Source of the DNA: Vitellaria paradoxa
Taxonomy: Eukaryota; Streptophyta; Magnoliopsida; Ericales; Sapotaceae
Assembly (NCBI GenBank): GCA_019916065.1
Contig: CM034242.1
Location: 14,942,823 to 15,006,822, forward strand
Length of the DNA: 64,000 bases
Reading direction: 5' to 3'
In this document: one piece after another, positions 1 to 11,689 of the stretch
How positions within the stretch are numbered: position 1 is the stretch's first letter
Layout of the letters: each line of letters opens with the position of its first letter
Notes under the pieces: model-generated
What the model saw: the letters and a program-made list of their open reading frames with translations, nothing else
Database searches by the model: none
Told to the model about the DNA's origin: nothing
Program-made: the position numbers and the translations under genes

Positions 1-1675
1 ACGAAGGGATAGGAAGAAGTGGCGAAAACCATAGATTTCGGAACCTTCAGAAATTAGTTAAAATGCACGCAAACTAGTCTGAACACCTTGAATCATTCAG
101 AAAAAAAAAAAAAAAAATCAACTATTAGGATATCTATGGATTGGGTCATTAAATGAGAGATTTGTTAACGAGACACACAGGGTTATTATTGTGATAAATT
201 ATAATCTTATATTTTTAACTGCAACTTGTGGTGGACATTAGGCCGACTTAGATCGCGCTTTACAATGAAAAATAATACTTATAATCTCATAATCGTTGTC
301 CAAGTTCGGCCTTATTTAATTATCGAGTCTACTATTTAATTCCTTACGCGAAAGTTTGTCATTTTCTAAATCCCAAATCCACCCAATTAAGTATTCTTAA
401 TTTATAAATCATCTTTTTATCTTTTATTCCTTTTTTTACAATTAAAAATAATTAAACAAGATAAACCTACATTTCCCATCTGCTATAGCAAAAAAGCCCC
501 TACCATATTTATTAATTGTGTTTGGCTTAAAAAATATTTTCTGTTTTCTGTGAAAAAATGACATTTTATTATTTTCTATTATTGTCAAATATATTTTTCA
601 AAAAACACTTTATAAACCAAACATTTTTCACTTATATAGTTTCCTAAAAACAGAAAAGAAAAGAAAACAGAATACAAGTGAAAAATGGCCAAATAGAATA
701 TGTGTAAAACCTTCATGGAAATAGTATCTACTATCAAGGGGTGTTGGATACGACATTAGGGAGTGAATTTGGACTATGACTTGAGTAAATTTTATTTAAA
801 ATAAAAAATAACTTAATGAAAAATATTTATAAAATATAAATATTAAAAAGTGGGTGCATGCATTGATTTACTTGTGCTTTGTTAAGTTATTGGTTTCTTA
901 AATGACCATGTTTTATATTCCTCATTATACTTACTTTCACACTACAATATTCTTCATTATACTTACTTTCACACCATAGACCCACATATATTTTATATAC
1001 ATTAGAGACGATGTGTAATTTAGATTGAGGGTAGAATTTGCCTGATAAACTATATGCTTTAATGAAAAAAAAATTGAAATGAAATTTTTTGAGATGGTAA
1101 AATTTTTTAAAATTTTTGAAAATTTGGGCTTTTTCTAGCTTAGTTATCTTTGCTTAGCATTAGTTGAAACTTACATGTCTCTCTTTAAATTGGTTTTATA
1201 TTGGTATAAATCATGGGAGTAATAAATGATTTGATTTCAATTTTAAATAAGGTACATCATTCAAATTGAGTATATAATACTTTGAGAACTTATCTTTGAG
1301 ACCATTATTAGATAAAACTTTGTTAAAAATTAAAATTCATAAAATTTAGTCATTTGAGTATGCCAAGGTATTAATGGAGACTTGAACCCTTATTTGTGAG
1401 CTTTTGAGCTTTAACTTTTGTTCTTAAGAGTTTTATACTTGATGTTCTATCTTTTATTCATCTCATAATTTTTTGAATAGCTTCATTTCATTTAATTCAT
1501 TTTGGTTTCAATCAGCATAAAATATTACATTAACTTACATGAGTGTAACAATGCAATCTTTGAGCAGATGTAACCATAGAAAGTAATGTTAGGCAATCTT
1601 TCATATTTTTTGAATCCTTTATCCTTTCTTTTGATTAAATTATTTTTAGAGCCTGTTAACCAAAACTATTAAAAA
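1..1675. other. AT-rich spacer, no gene seen
   Basis: No recognisable coding sequence in either strand. It is AT-rich with homopolymer runs. A 32-bp imperfect tandem duplication lies at about 916-979 (shared core TTCATTATACTTACTTTCAC). The stretch 510-690 has the look of a small MITE (GTTTGG at one edge, ACCAAAC inside), but I could not set its ends. Confidence 0.5.
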
Positions 1676-2155
1676 AAAAATATTGATTGCAAAACACAAT
1701 TTCACTCCTATTATGGAATATCATAGAGGATCTTATTATGTAGGTTGGACCAATTCAGAATATAACATATCTCTTAATTATATCCCTTACTTCAAGGGAA
1801 TACCCTTTGATTCCAATTACCTATTTATCACAAGTTCAATTCAGGCATCAAGAGTGAGCATTTATTTTATTTATTTTAATTGGCTGAACCAAAATAAATA
1901 ATCCTAGTTATCTACGTATCCATGGTTAATAGAATCAAGTCATAACGTGGTTTGCAATATATAAATTCATTGGTGTATTTTTAAAGGGGTAATTGATTAA
2001 TTTTCCATCTAATAACAATTATTTATTTATTTATTTATTTTATTTTTTTGCGTGAACTTTTAGTTTCACAAGGGTTGTGATTGTAAACGGGTTGCCTATG
2101 TATCTAAGTCAGAAAATAATTTGGACTAAAATCAAGTCAAACGTTGTTCTTGCTT
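1676..2155 (-). repeat. Left LTR-like copy of the Tat retrotransposon
   Basis: This stretch is clearly homologous, in the same orientation, to 16935-17540. Both start with AATATTGATT, share the block around TTTCACTCCTATT, the block AATTGGCT(G/A)AACCAAAATA and the block GTGAACTTTTAG, and differ by scattered substitutions and small indels. Between the copies lie gag, pol and an antisense ORF, so the simplest reading is that they are parts of the 3' (left) and 5' (right) LTRs of one old - strand element. The end of this copy (2093-2155) also matches the 105-bp unit repeated at 7760-8340 (motif AAATCAAGTCAAACGT). LTR ends and a target duplication were not resolved. Confidence 0.6.
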
Positions 2156-2989
2156 TTATCGTTAAGTCTTTTGTTTTGTTTTTTTTTTTTTTTTTTGAAT
2201 TTGATTTATTAAGAAGCTTAAATTTGAGTCCTTGAAAACATTACAGATTTAAGAAAGAAAAAGTTATTAGAATTATGCTTCAATTTTATTTATGTATTCT
2301 AACATTATTTTAATATCTTCCAAGCACTTGAAATGCATTGTCTTATCATTGTTGATTGATTTTTTTCTTTTTGTTTTTTCGATTTACATTTTAAATGAAC
2401 AAACATGTAGAGTTGCGACAACTCTAATCCTAAATAAATTTTTATTCCATATTTGGAGTCTTTAAAAAAGAGTCCATCAACTGGAAAATATCAGGTTTGA
2501 GTCTGTAACTTATCATTGTTAAATATAACAAAAAAAGTATAAAGAAAATTGGAAAAGAAAATATGCTGCCTTTTCGCAGTAAAATTTTGAATAATTCTTC
2601 TTTCTTCCAATTTCGTCTTATTCCTTCTTTTTTTGCCTTCTTTTTCTCTATCTCCCTTTTTAATTCATTCACGGCCTTCTATATATACAAGACTTACAAG
2701 ACTCCATATGCATCACATTCTTAATTTGTGTGGCCAGTTGATAAATGTGGGCCATTGACCAACCCACGTCTGTTCCCTTGTTTTTTCTTTTTTTTTTTTA
2801 AATTCAATATTCCAAACACACATAAATGCAACGTGTGTAAGTATGTCTATATACTTTGATTATTCATTTATTAAAGGAAGAAGTCCATATAAAAACTTTG
2901 GAGATCTTTTTTTATTATTTTTTTAAATAATTTAGTAGTGCCCCTTCTAGCATTGCATATGTGAAATTTATTCAGCATGTGTAGAGCTC
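2156..2989. other. AT-rich segment between the LTR-like copy and a minisatellite
   Basis: No gene seen. It carries poly-T runs (about 2173-2197, 2779-2799) and a TATATATA stretch near 2680. It may be part of the left LTR or 3' region of the Tat element, but there is no clear match to the right copy. Confidence 0.35.
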
Positions 2990-3290
2990 GATTTTTTTTT
3001 TTAATTTATTGTTTAGTCTTTGTACCGTCGCTAAAATTTTATAGTTTTGTTTAGCCTTCATGCCCCATTTTAATTTTGACTTGATGTTAGAGTTGGATTC
3101 AGTTTTTAGTACCCAATTTAATTTCGGCTTTAATACCTGATATAGTTCTGACTTCATATTCAATTTGATTATGGCTTAGTGTCGAATTTCATTTTAGTTT
3201 AATGTTTGATTTGACTCTGGCTTGATACTTAATTTTATTTAGCTTAATTCCCAATTTAAAATTTGGCTTGGTGCCTTATTTGATTGATTT
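2990..3290. repeat. Degenerate short-unit tandem repeat
   Basis: Irregular repeats of roughly 25-45 bp built on GGCTT(G/T)(A/G)T followed by CCCAATTT or CTTAATTT and a GATT block. The periodicity shows when the - strand is translated (recurring K-x-KLNW and IKSKLK). This looks like a minisatellite in the untranslated part of the Tat element, not a gene. Confidence 0.45.
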
Positions 3291-4809
3291 TTTTTCCTAT
3301 GATCATATGCTAATGCAACCTTTTTTTTTTTTTTTTTAAGAATGGATCATATGGTGATATTGGTACTCAACAAGCAATTAATGATGAAGGCAAAGAATAT
3401 ACTCCTGTCCTGAATATAAGAGATTAGTTTCCATAAATGATATTCCAGTTTCATTATTTTCTGAAATTAAAGTTAACTGGACCACTAGCGACGATTTACT
3501 AGCCAACAATTTTGAGTTTGATTTGGCAAATGATGAAGAGGTGGTAAAAATTTTCAGTCTTCATGGTCCTCGATTTAAAGCGCTTGCTTTGATTCCAGTA
3601 GATAATGAAGAGAATGGAATGAATAAATTTAAAGTTGATCCCGAATTTTATCTTGTTCTACATAAACTCTTGAAGGATAAAACAAATTGGGGAAGTGAAT
3701 TTCAATTCCCAGGCTAAACGAATTTTCAATTCTTTCCCATGGAATGGACTGAAATAATTTTCGAAGATTACAGTGATATCTTGAATCAAGCTGGAATTAT
3801 GGAGCTATGGCTGTATCCTAATATCCTTATAATTGTTATCCCAATGTTATAAGAGCTTTTATCGAACTTTGCCATACATTAACCAATACTTTATACCATA
3901 CTAAAGTTGAGATGTGCATATCACTCCATGATTTGAAGATGATTAGAGGTCTACCCATTTTTGTACCCACTAATCAGTAATTGTTAAAGGCAAATGGAGA
4001 TAGGAATGAAGCCAATCAATTGACTGTTTTTGAGTTTTTATTGCTTCACATGAGATTGTGCATGCATCTTGAAATCCCAACTCTATCATGTTCACAGTGG
4101 GTAGATTATTTTTATCAAGAAAATGCAATTTATAAGGCATATGGTGACATTCAACCATCAATTACTCCAAGACATAATCTTTTAGACATGCTATTCCAAA
4201 TGTCCAAAATAAGAATTTTGGTTGTTTTTTTGGCTCTTTGCTAACCAGGTATATAATTTATTTATTTATTTATTCATTGGTTATACCTTTAAATATTTTA
4301 TTTGCATATTCATTTATTTATTGATTGATTTTTTTTTTAGGTATGTATTTCCTTACAAAGGCTATATATTAAGACTTGAAACCTTTGTCGTGGCATTTTC
4401 AATGGTACATAAGACTAGAGTTTCTCTTGCACCAACAACTTTAGGCTTCATAAAACATAAGCTTGGTGAAATTTTAGATGTCTTAAAGGACTTGGTTTGG
4501 CTAATGTAGCCTTCCCGATCCATTTTTTAGTTGGACGGTGGGGAGAATATTTTCCATATTTGTATCTGTGTAAACCAGCTAGTGCTATTCCTAAAAATAA
4601 CCTATTGCTAGCTAGATATTCTAAAGTTATTGCCAAGACGAAGAATATTTTAAAATCAAGGGTGGTTTTTTGGACTAAGCAACATGTACAATATTACCTA
4701 AATCCCTTAAAACAATTTGAAAATATTCAACTTATAGATAATGAGAATATTTCTAAAAACCAGTTTGAATTTCTAATGAGCATTTGTAATGCTATTAAAA
4801 TTCTAATTT

Positions 4810-5640
4810 AAATCTTAAAATCTTACGATTTTATGATGTTAGAGCACGAAAATTTTTTCGACCTTATGTAAAATCTTAATTGGTGGTATAATAGGTAAAA
4901 ACTCAATTTGGGACTTAAAATCAGTAAAATCTCTATTTTATAAGTGATTTTATCGATTTTAAAAATTAAGTGATTTCTATGTTTTGTCAAATAAAATAGA
5001 ATTTTATGGTTTTTTATTTTTCAAGAGATATTCCATAACTACTTCACTTATTACTTTTTTTTGGGTAATTTTTTTAATTCTATAACGCTAATATTTTCTA
5101 TGCTATACTACTTGAGAATCACATGCATTATTCTATCATATTGACTACCAAAAATTAAATATAGTTGATAGGATGGAAATCAAAAGATCTATAATAAAAT
5201 ATTAGAAATACATTTTAACTTCTACAAAAAATTTAAAATAAAATAAAGTTAGTTTTTTAATGTCAATTATATAGACTAAACCAAACACTTTAAATGTCTC
5301 AATTATGTAATTGGGTAAAAAGAGTATAGAGCCAGATATAGAATTTTTTGTAAACTTTATTGGGGATTTGTTTTGTTGATATAAGTAAGTTTTTATGTAT
5401 GACATTTTTCTGATGCATGTTTTTGCTCTCTTCCCTTATTAACAAAATTCTTTACTTATCAAAAAAAAAAAAATAGAAGCTCTAAATGAAGAATTATAAC
5501 TTAATAGACTATATTTTCATATTATAGGCATTGGGTAAGATCTTACGATTTTGCAATTCCATTTTATGATTCGATTTTGTGGACCCTCCACTAATTTTAA
5601 GTAAAATTTTGATTTTAACAACCTTGAGCATTCGGTCTGC
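4810..5640. other. AT-rich insertion splitting the PMD-like frame
   Basis: Coding similarity stops near 4808 and resumes near 5650. The insert begins and ends with related motifs (ATCTTACGATTTTATGATG near 4822, ATCTTACGATTTTGCAATTC near 5540) and ends at GATTTTAACAACCTTGAG. It contains TTACTTATC followed by a run of A at 5453-5473, which resembles the 3' tail of a non-LTR retroelement. Probably one or two nested insertions; ends not defined. Confidence 0.4.
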
Positions 5641-6916
5641 TAATCTTCCAATTCGAACTAGAGAAAAAACATAGATTAAACCTTATTATCTAAATAGATT
5701 TGGGCATCAATTTAGGTTTGACCTGTTCCGACAAATGTTTTAAATTTCCCAATTGCCAAAGAAGTTTTCATAGTATTGATGCCTTATCTAAGGCGCAAGC
5801 TATTTCGTACCATCGAAATACTCATACCTTTTTCCACATTCCTTCTATGGCTTACATGGGATCTTGCTCTTGGTGGTACTATTCTTGGTGGGTGAGAACC
5901 TCTATTCCCTATTTAGGGCCATCTATTTACAGAGTTTATGAGACTTTTAATAAAAGGTATGTATACAAAAGAGAACCAATTTTTATCATTGATAGAATTG
6001 AAGAAGTTTCAGCAAGTATAAGGGGAGTAGTGAGATTTTCTGATGATAATCCAATTATTCAAGGGATTGATGCATTTGTTGAGAAATCTATTTTTCAATT
6101 TGGTTGGAATTATCATGCTAAAAAAAGGACTAAAGTTGATTTCACACAAAAGATTTCTCATGTTATAAGGACTACAAATGATCTTATCATAACAAATCTA
6201 ATGATTCAATAAGTCTGATAGTCCCGATATTAAAGCTATATTTAAAGATTTCCTTATGGGAGGAAATGAGGATGAGAAAACTAATACTTCTCTTGAGTTC
6301 AATGTCTTAGAAAATGAGCATTTGAACAATGTTGAGCAAGTTGACTATGAAGACCCTGACGATTCTGTCATAGGTTTATCTTGTGATAAACCTTTTGAGG
6401 TTGGAATTGTCCATAGATAAAAGAATATCATTAGAGGATTCCAAATGTGAAAAGCCTACTGAGAGAAAGCTTTTTTTAGAAGAGCTTTCAAGAAAAATTA
6501 TCACAAACGTAGGGGAAAAGGCTAATAAATTTGCCAGAAATTACGTTATTGGTGTTATCAAAGATATAGCTAAACAATTCTCTTCTATTTCATCATCCAA
6601 GAATTTGAAACTGCTACATCCCAAGATTATGAAATTTTGCATATGATTTATAGGATAATTAATTGTTAAATTTGCTCCCAAGAGAGATAAAGTTAATTGG
6701 CTTACCAGTAAGGTCACTTGATTATTTGATTTGTCTGAAGGCCTTAATCATGATACTTCTACTTTGAAAGGGATTAACACAGACATTATCCAGCTGATGA
6801 TAACTTAGTATGAAGATTGTTTAAATACTCAAAAGAATCTTCAATTAAAATTGGTAGACACTTTGAAGGATTCAGAAGCTCTTCAAGACAAAGAAATAGA
6901 AATTCAAAGAGAAGAG

Positions 6917-7373
6917 GCTAGAATTAGGGGTCGAAATGAATCGAGCTATTCGCGAGCTATTCAATCTTGCCTCAAGCTCAGTTCGTGACTAAAACAAGCT
7001 CAAAGCAATCTTGATTTGTGACTCATTTAGGTTCGAGCTTAAGCTTAAGCCTAGAAATTTTGACTCAAAAACTGGCAAGCAGGCTCGATAAAATAATATA
7101 AATTTTTAAATAATATTTTGAAAATTTTTAATAATATTTTTGTTATACTTTTTATAATACTTTATTTAATATATTTTAAACTAAAACAACATCGTTTTGA
7201 TTTAATTGAGCTATTTGCGAGCCGAACTCAAACCTAAATTCTTTTTTATCGAGCAGAGCTCGAGCTTGTATAAAAGTTCGAATTGAACTCGAGCTTGATT
7301 TAAAAAGCTCAAGCTGAGTTCGAATAGGTTAAAGTTCGGCTTGATTGGGCTAGTTTCTGTTCCTACCTAGAAT
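6917..7373. mobile_element. hAT-type MITE with 8-bp target duplication
   Basis: A 441-bp non-coding element at 6925-7365. The left end reads TAGGGGTCGAAA and the right end TTTCTGTTCCTA (its reverse complement, TAGGAACAGAAA, matches the left at 8 of 12 positions). It is flanked by GCTAGAAT (6917-6924) and CCTAGAAT (7366-7373), a 7/8 match as expected for an old 8-bp target duplication. Inside are repeated GAGCT/AGCTC motifs (CGAGCTATTCGCGAGCTATT near 6941, CTCGAGCTTG near 7258). TAGGGG ends with 8-bp duplications are typical of hAT MITEs. It interrupts the coiled-coil part of the PMD-like frame. Confidence 0.7.
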
Positions 7374-7759
7374 CCAAGCTATGAAAGATTAATTGGAGTT
7401 TGATAAGTCAAAAGTTCAAGAAAAGATTAGTGAGTTGGAATCTTTATTTAACATTCAAAGAAGTCTTAAGAGTGAGTGTCAACAATCTCTTATAAATGCC
7501 AAAAAAGAGAAGCTCCAAGTATTTGAATATCGTAAAATGGCTTTTCAAAACACTCTTAGTTATTTGCATTTATTTCTACGAAAAGATTGAATAGCTTTCC
7601 TTTTTACTTGAACTTCAGTTTCAATTAGTTTAGAAGTCTTTTTTTTTTTTTTTTTGGTAGTGATGAGTTGAGATGAAATTTTTATTCACATATGAGACAT
7701 TGAACATTTTATGATTTGAAATGTCATTCATGGTTTATTTTATTTATATATTTATTTAT

Positions 7760-8340
7760 TTTTATAACTAAACTTGAAATAAGAATTCCAAGCTACCTAC
7801 ATATCAAACTCGAGAATAAATTTCAGATTGGAATGTGCAAGCTACCTACACATCCATGCTAGGAATAAATTCTGGACTGGAGCGTTGTTCAAAATTTTTT
7901 AGAACAATTTTTTTTTATGTTATAATTAAGCTTGAAATAAAAATTCCAAGCTGCCTACGTATCCAAGTCGGGAATAAATTCTGAACTGGAATGTAGTTCA
8001 ACTTTTGTTTTGAAAAAAAAAATTGTTATGACTGAACTTGAAATAAAAATTTCAAACTATCTACTATCCAAGTTGGGAATAAATTCCAAAGTGGAATCAA
8101 GTCAAACGTAGTTCAACTTCTTTTAAAAAAAAATTATTATGATTGAACTTGCAATAAAAATTCCAGATTGCCTAAGTATCCAAGTCAAGAATAAATTCTA
8201 AACTAGAATAAAGTCAAACATAGTTCATTTTTAATGTTATGACTGAACTTGAAATAAAAATTCCACACTGGCTAAGTATCTAAGTTGGAAATAAATTCCA
8301 AACTAAAATCAAGTCAAACGTAGTTCAACTTTTTTTTTAA
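7760..8340. repeat. Five tandem ~105-bp repeats
   Basis: Five diverged units start near 7762, 7929, 8035, 8146 and 8245, each opening with (G)AACTTGAAATAAAAATTCC, followed by CTACGTATCCAAGT, AATAAATTC and CAAACGTAGTTCAAC, and closing with a T- or A-rich stretch. Unit length is about 100-165 bp. They lie directly downstream of pol on the - strand, between pol and the antisense ORF, which fits the hypervariable 3' untranslated region of Tat/Ogre elements. A single further copy is at 2093-2155. Confidence 0.75.
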
Positions 8341-8699
8341 TTATTATTTACTCACAATTTAAACTCATAAAAGCTAGAGGGATCAATCAGTTTAGGCTCA
8401 TACGATAAGGAGCATAATACACATCACACAGTTTAGACTCGTATGATTAGGAGCATTTGACTCTTTAATTTTGTGAAGATGGTAGACCATTTAGGCTCAT
8501 ATCAAAGAGCTGGACCCTTCATTTAATCATAAAACCTTTTAATGAATTTTTTATTAGCACAGGGATATATGCATTTGCCCTCTGAATTTGAAAGTCCATA
8601 TGCTCATTTGGAGAAAACCTTAGTTATAACACATCGTACCTCCCATTTTGCTTCAAATTTTTCTTTCATTATTCCTGTGATAACAACTGATCTTTTTTA
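8341..8699. other. Spacer next to integrase, short repeat
   Basis: Non-coding spacer. Two to three imperfect copies of GTTTAGACTCGTATGATTAG / GTTTAGGCTCATACGATAAG occur at 8387-8460, with a further GTTTAGGCTCATAT-like copy near 8487. Probably part of the element's untranslated region. Confidence 0.4.
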
Positions 8700-9520
8700 G
8701 AACTAAATCACCAACTGAGAATGATCTATGTTTGACTTTTCTGTTGAAAGAACCAGCCATTTGGGCTTGATAAATTTCAAGTCTTTGTTGGGCAACGAGC
8801 TTTTTCTTGTCAAGTGCCTCAAGCTCAACCAATCTAGTTTTAGCATTATCATCTGGGTTGGTGAGTTAAGTGACAATTCTGAGAGATGGTAATTGCACTT
8901 GTAATGAAAGTATAGGCCCCGAGCCATAAACAAACTCTATGGTATGCAACCAGTGGATGCATGAATAGTTGTTCTATATGCAACAAAACTTTTGGTAAAC
9001 GTTCATGCCATTCTTTCTTATACTTTTAGACTATTCTTTTACGAATCTTGTTGAGAACTTTGTTAAAGGTTTCTATATGGCCATTTGAAGATGGATTGTA
9101 ACTTGTAGAATGTCCATGTCAAAACTTGAATTTTTCAGTTAACTTTATGATGACCAAAGTTTTGACGTATAGGGCTTTGTCCAAAATAATTTTTAAGGGA
9201 ACTCTATAACAATAAATTATGTTATTCCTTATAAAATTTGCAACGTCAGTTCCTTTTACCTTCTTTAATGGTACCACTTCAGCCCATTTAGAAAAGCAAT
9301 CTGCCCTTGCCAATATATATTGATGTGAATGTGAAGATGGCGGCCTAAAAACATCGAGACCTCAATTTAAAGGGGCAAGAGAACATAGTAGGATGCAATG
9401 GTTAAGGAGATTGATGTATGAAATCTCCATGAAGCTGACACACTTTACAAGTTTTGGCAAACTTCATTATATCTTAGACCATGGTTGGCCAATAGTACCT
9501 AACCTTTTTAATTATAAAGC
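8700..9520 (-). pseudogene. Ty3/gypsy (Tat-type) integrase remnant
   Basis: Reading the - strand from 9520 down: RYYWPTM followed by a zinc-binding remnant with TCKVCQLHGDFIH; then the catalytic core with ARADCFSKWAEVVPLK (9313-9260) and VANFIRNNIIYCYRVP; then, at 8930-8700, the C-terminal part in broken frames (FMARGLYF and a stretch equivalent to LEIYQAQMA..FN.KV). Integrases join retrotransposon cDNA to chromosomal DNA. Several stops and frameshifts make this non-functional. It follows RNase H on the same strand, the normal RT-RH-INT order of Ty3/gypsy. Confidence 0.8.
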
Positions 9521-9739
9521 AAAATTTGGGCACACTTGGTGTACACCACAAGTCCCACTGTGAGTTACTTGGAGGGCTTAAGCAGCTTCTTCTTTTGATA
9601 AACACGTTAAAAGAATTCCTTTAAAATATTTTCTACACTATATGTTATCTAAATAAGAAAATTGAAGAGCTCAATGTCTCATTGGCAATCGTCTGTGTAT
9701 GAAATAGTCAATGACATTCCCCAATTTCTTACACATACG

Positions 9740-10265
9740 ATTAACACCAATTTGAATTTTCTTCAATTTCACAGACAACTACTGTATTTGTATCTTCTAT
9801 TTCTTCAATACAGCTAAGTGTTGGGGGCAGTAGATGACATTCCCCAACTATGACTTGTATATCTCTTTGCTCAGGTAAAGTTAAAGATGTTGTTAAGTTA
9901 GCGAATGCATCTGCTTTATCATTCTCTGACCTAGGCACATGATTTAGGTTAATTTCTTAAAATTGAGTAATCAAGCACTTGGCTCTTTGGTAATAAAACA
10001 CCAAGTTCTCATTTTTAACTTCATACGGACTACTTAATTGTTTGACAACCAATTGAGAATCACCAAATACTTTTAAGAAACTGTTATGCATTTCCAGTGC
10101 CATTTCTAGGCCAATAATCAATGCCTCATACTTTGTCATGGTATTGGAACATAGCACCAAAAGTGAGAATGAATATGAGATTAAACCCCAGTGGGTGTTA
10201 TAAAGACAATGCCTGCCCTTGCTCTTTTCTTTCTTGATGTCCCATCACAATATAATTGCCATGAT
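9740..10265 (-). pseudogene. Ty3/gypsy RNase H remnant (Tat-type)
   Basis: The - strand from 10262 gives WQLYCDGTSRKKRARAGIVF, then, after a frameshift, SNTMTKYEALIIGLEMALEM with KVFGDSQLVVKQL (10160-9957), and then NHVPRSENDKADAFANL (about 9950-9890). These match the archaeal-type RNase H carried by Tat-lineage elements: the first Asp (CDG), the Glu in YEALI, the FGDSQLV Asp and the KADAFANL Asp are all visible. The enzyme would remove the RNA strand of the RNA-DNA hybrid in reverse transcription. Broken by frameshifts and stops. Confidence 0.8.
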
Positions 10266-11480
10266 GCAATTTTAATAGTCAGTACTTCCTCATCAAGAAA
10301 GTCATTTGGTAATTACATATTATCAGGTATTAGGTTTGCCGCAAGAAAGTCGGCAAGTGCTTGACCTTTTATTGCCTTTCAAGGGATAAAAGTGATGTCA
10401 AATTCTTTTAGAAAAAATGACCACTTGGCCAAATGTCCTGATAAGAATGGTTTGGACATCAAATATTTTAGAGGGTCAGCTCTTGAAATTAATGTAACTG
10501 GATGGGTAAGCAAGTAATGTCTTAGTTTTTGCACGACAAAAATTAATGCAAAATAAACTTTCTCAATAGGAGTGTAATTATTTTTGTCCCAATAAGTATG
10601 CGACTTACGTAGTATAAAGTATTTTTTTTTCTTTCATCATTATTTTGGGCAAATAATACCTTGGAGAACACTCAAGAGCTGAAATATACAGAATCAATGG
10701 CCGTTCTTTAATAGGAGCCATCAACGCTGGTGGTTTTGTCAACTATTCTTTAATGCTATCAAAAGCATTTTGACATGCTCAATCCCACAGAAAAGGGACA
10801 TCCTTCTACATCAGTCTAGTAAAAGGCTGGTACTGCCCCGATAAATTTGATATGAATCTTCTTATATAAGCCAATTGCCCTTAGAGACCGTGTAACTAGC
10901 GCAAGTTTCAAGGAGGTGGCATTTCCAAAATTGCTTTGATTTTGATTGGATCAATTTCAATTCCTTGATGTTTAACAACAAACCCAAGGGATTTTCCTAA
11001 TGTAACCTTAAATGCACATTTTAAATGGAAATCTATCAAAAACTGTTTTCAAATCCTTTAGGTGTTGCTTTCTTTTTCTTGTTTTAACAACCAAATCATC
11101 CATGTAACACTCAAGTGTAGCATGGAGCATGTCATTAAAAACAAATGTCATAGCCCGTTGATATGTGACATCGGTATTTTTCAGTCCAAAGGGCATTACT
11201 ATATAATAAAATATTCCTTTAGAAGTACAAAATGTGGTTAATTTTTCATCTTCTGGAGCCATTTTTATTTGGTTGTAACCCAAAAACCCATCAATGAAAG
11301 ATAAAGTACCATACTCGATAGTTGCATCAACTAACAATTTAGTAACTAGGAACGGGAATTTATCTTTTGGACATGCAACATTCAAATCTCTAAAATCTAT
11401 ACATAAGTGAACTTGTCTATTTTTCTTTTTAGCTAGCGTAATGTTTGCAAGCCAAATTGGATACTAAACCTCTTGGATGA
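10266..11480 (-). pseudogene. Ty3/gypsy reverse transcriptase remnant
   Basis: The best preserved part is 11385-11008 (- strand): NVACPKDKFPF, SFIDGFLGYNQIKM, FCTSKGIFYYIVMPFGLKN and the catalytic motif YMDDLVVKT (the Asp pair is intact). Upstream (about 11480-11390), YPIWLANITLAKKKN then CIDFRDLN in a broken frame. Downstream (10900-10300), the thumb and connection in scattered frames. Motif wording and the RNase H type place it in the Tat group of Ty3/gypsy. Confidence 0.85.
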
Positions 11481-11689
11481 AACTAGCTATCAAATTTTCA
11501 ACCTCAGCTTCTATTTGCACAGTTAGCTTTAGTCGAAAATGATATTAAGCTTGCCTTACAAGACATTTTTCTTTTGATAGAGATAGTCGATCAACTGTAA
11601 CTTTAGGATCTAGTCCTGGTATTTCTTGATATCCCCAAGCAAACACATCTTAATTATTCTTTGGAAAGAAGAGCACTGATGAAGATAGT

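Larger units (their letters stand above)
3370..7590 (+). pseudogene. PMD-like extra ORF, antisense to gag-pol, broken
   Basis: The + strand holds a decayed reading frame spread over several frames. From 3523 a segment includes VKIFSLHGPRFKAL. From about 3740, WTEIIFEDY..ILNQAGIMEL, then ISLHDLKMIRGLPIF and, from 4370, RLETFVVAFSMV and VSLAPTTLGFI, then VAFPIHFLVGRWGEYFPYLY (4503 onward), and from 5700 IDALSKAQAISYHR and YMGSCSWWYYSWW. The order resembles plant mobile domain (PF10536, 'aminotransferase-like') proteins, a family found both in host genes (MAIN/MAIL1) and in transposons. The C-terminal part (6380-7590) is charged and coiled-coil-like. It lies between pol and the left LTR-like copy of the Tat element and points the opposite way, as extra ORFs of Tat elements do. 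It is broken by stops, frameshifts, about 800 bp of AT-rich DNA at 4810-5640 and a MITE at 6925-7365. The family call is from memory of motif order; no search was possible. Confidence 0.6.
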
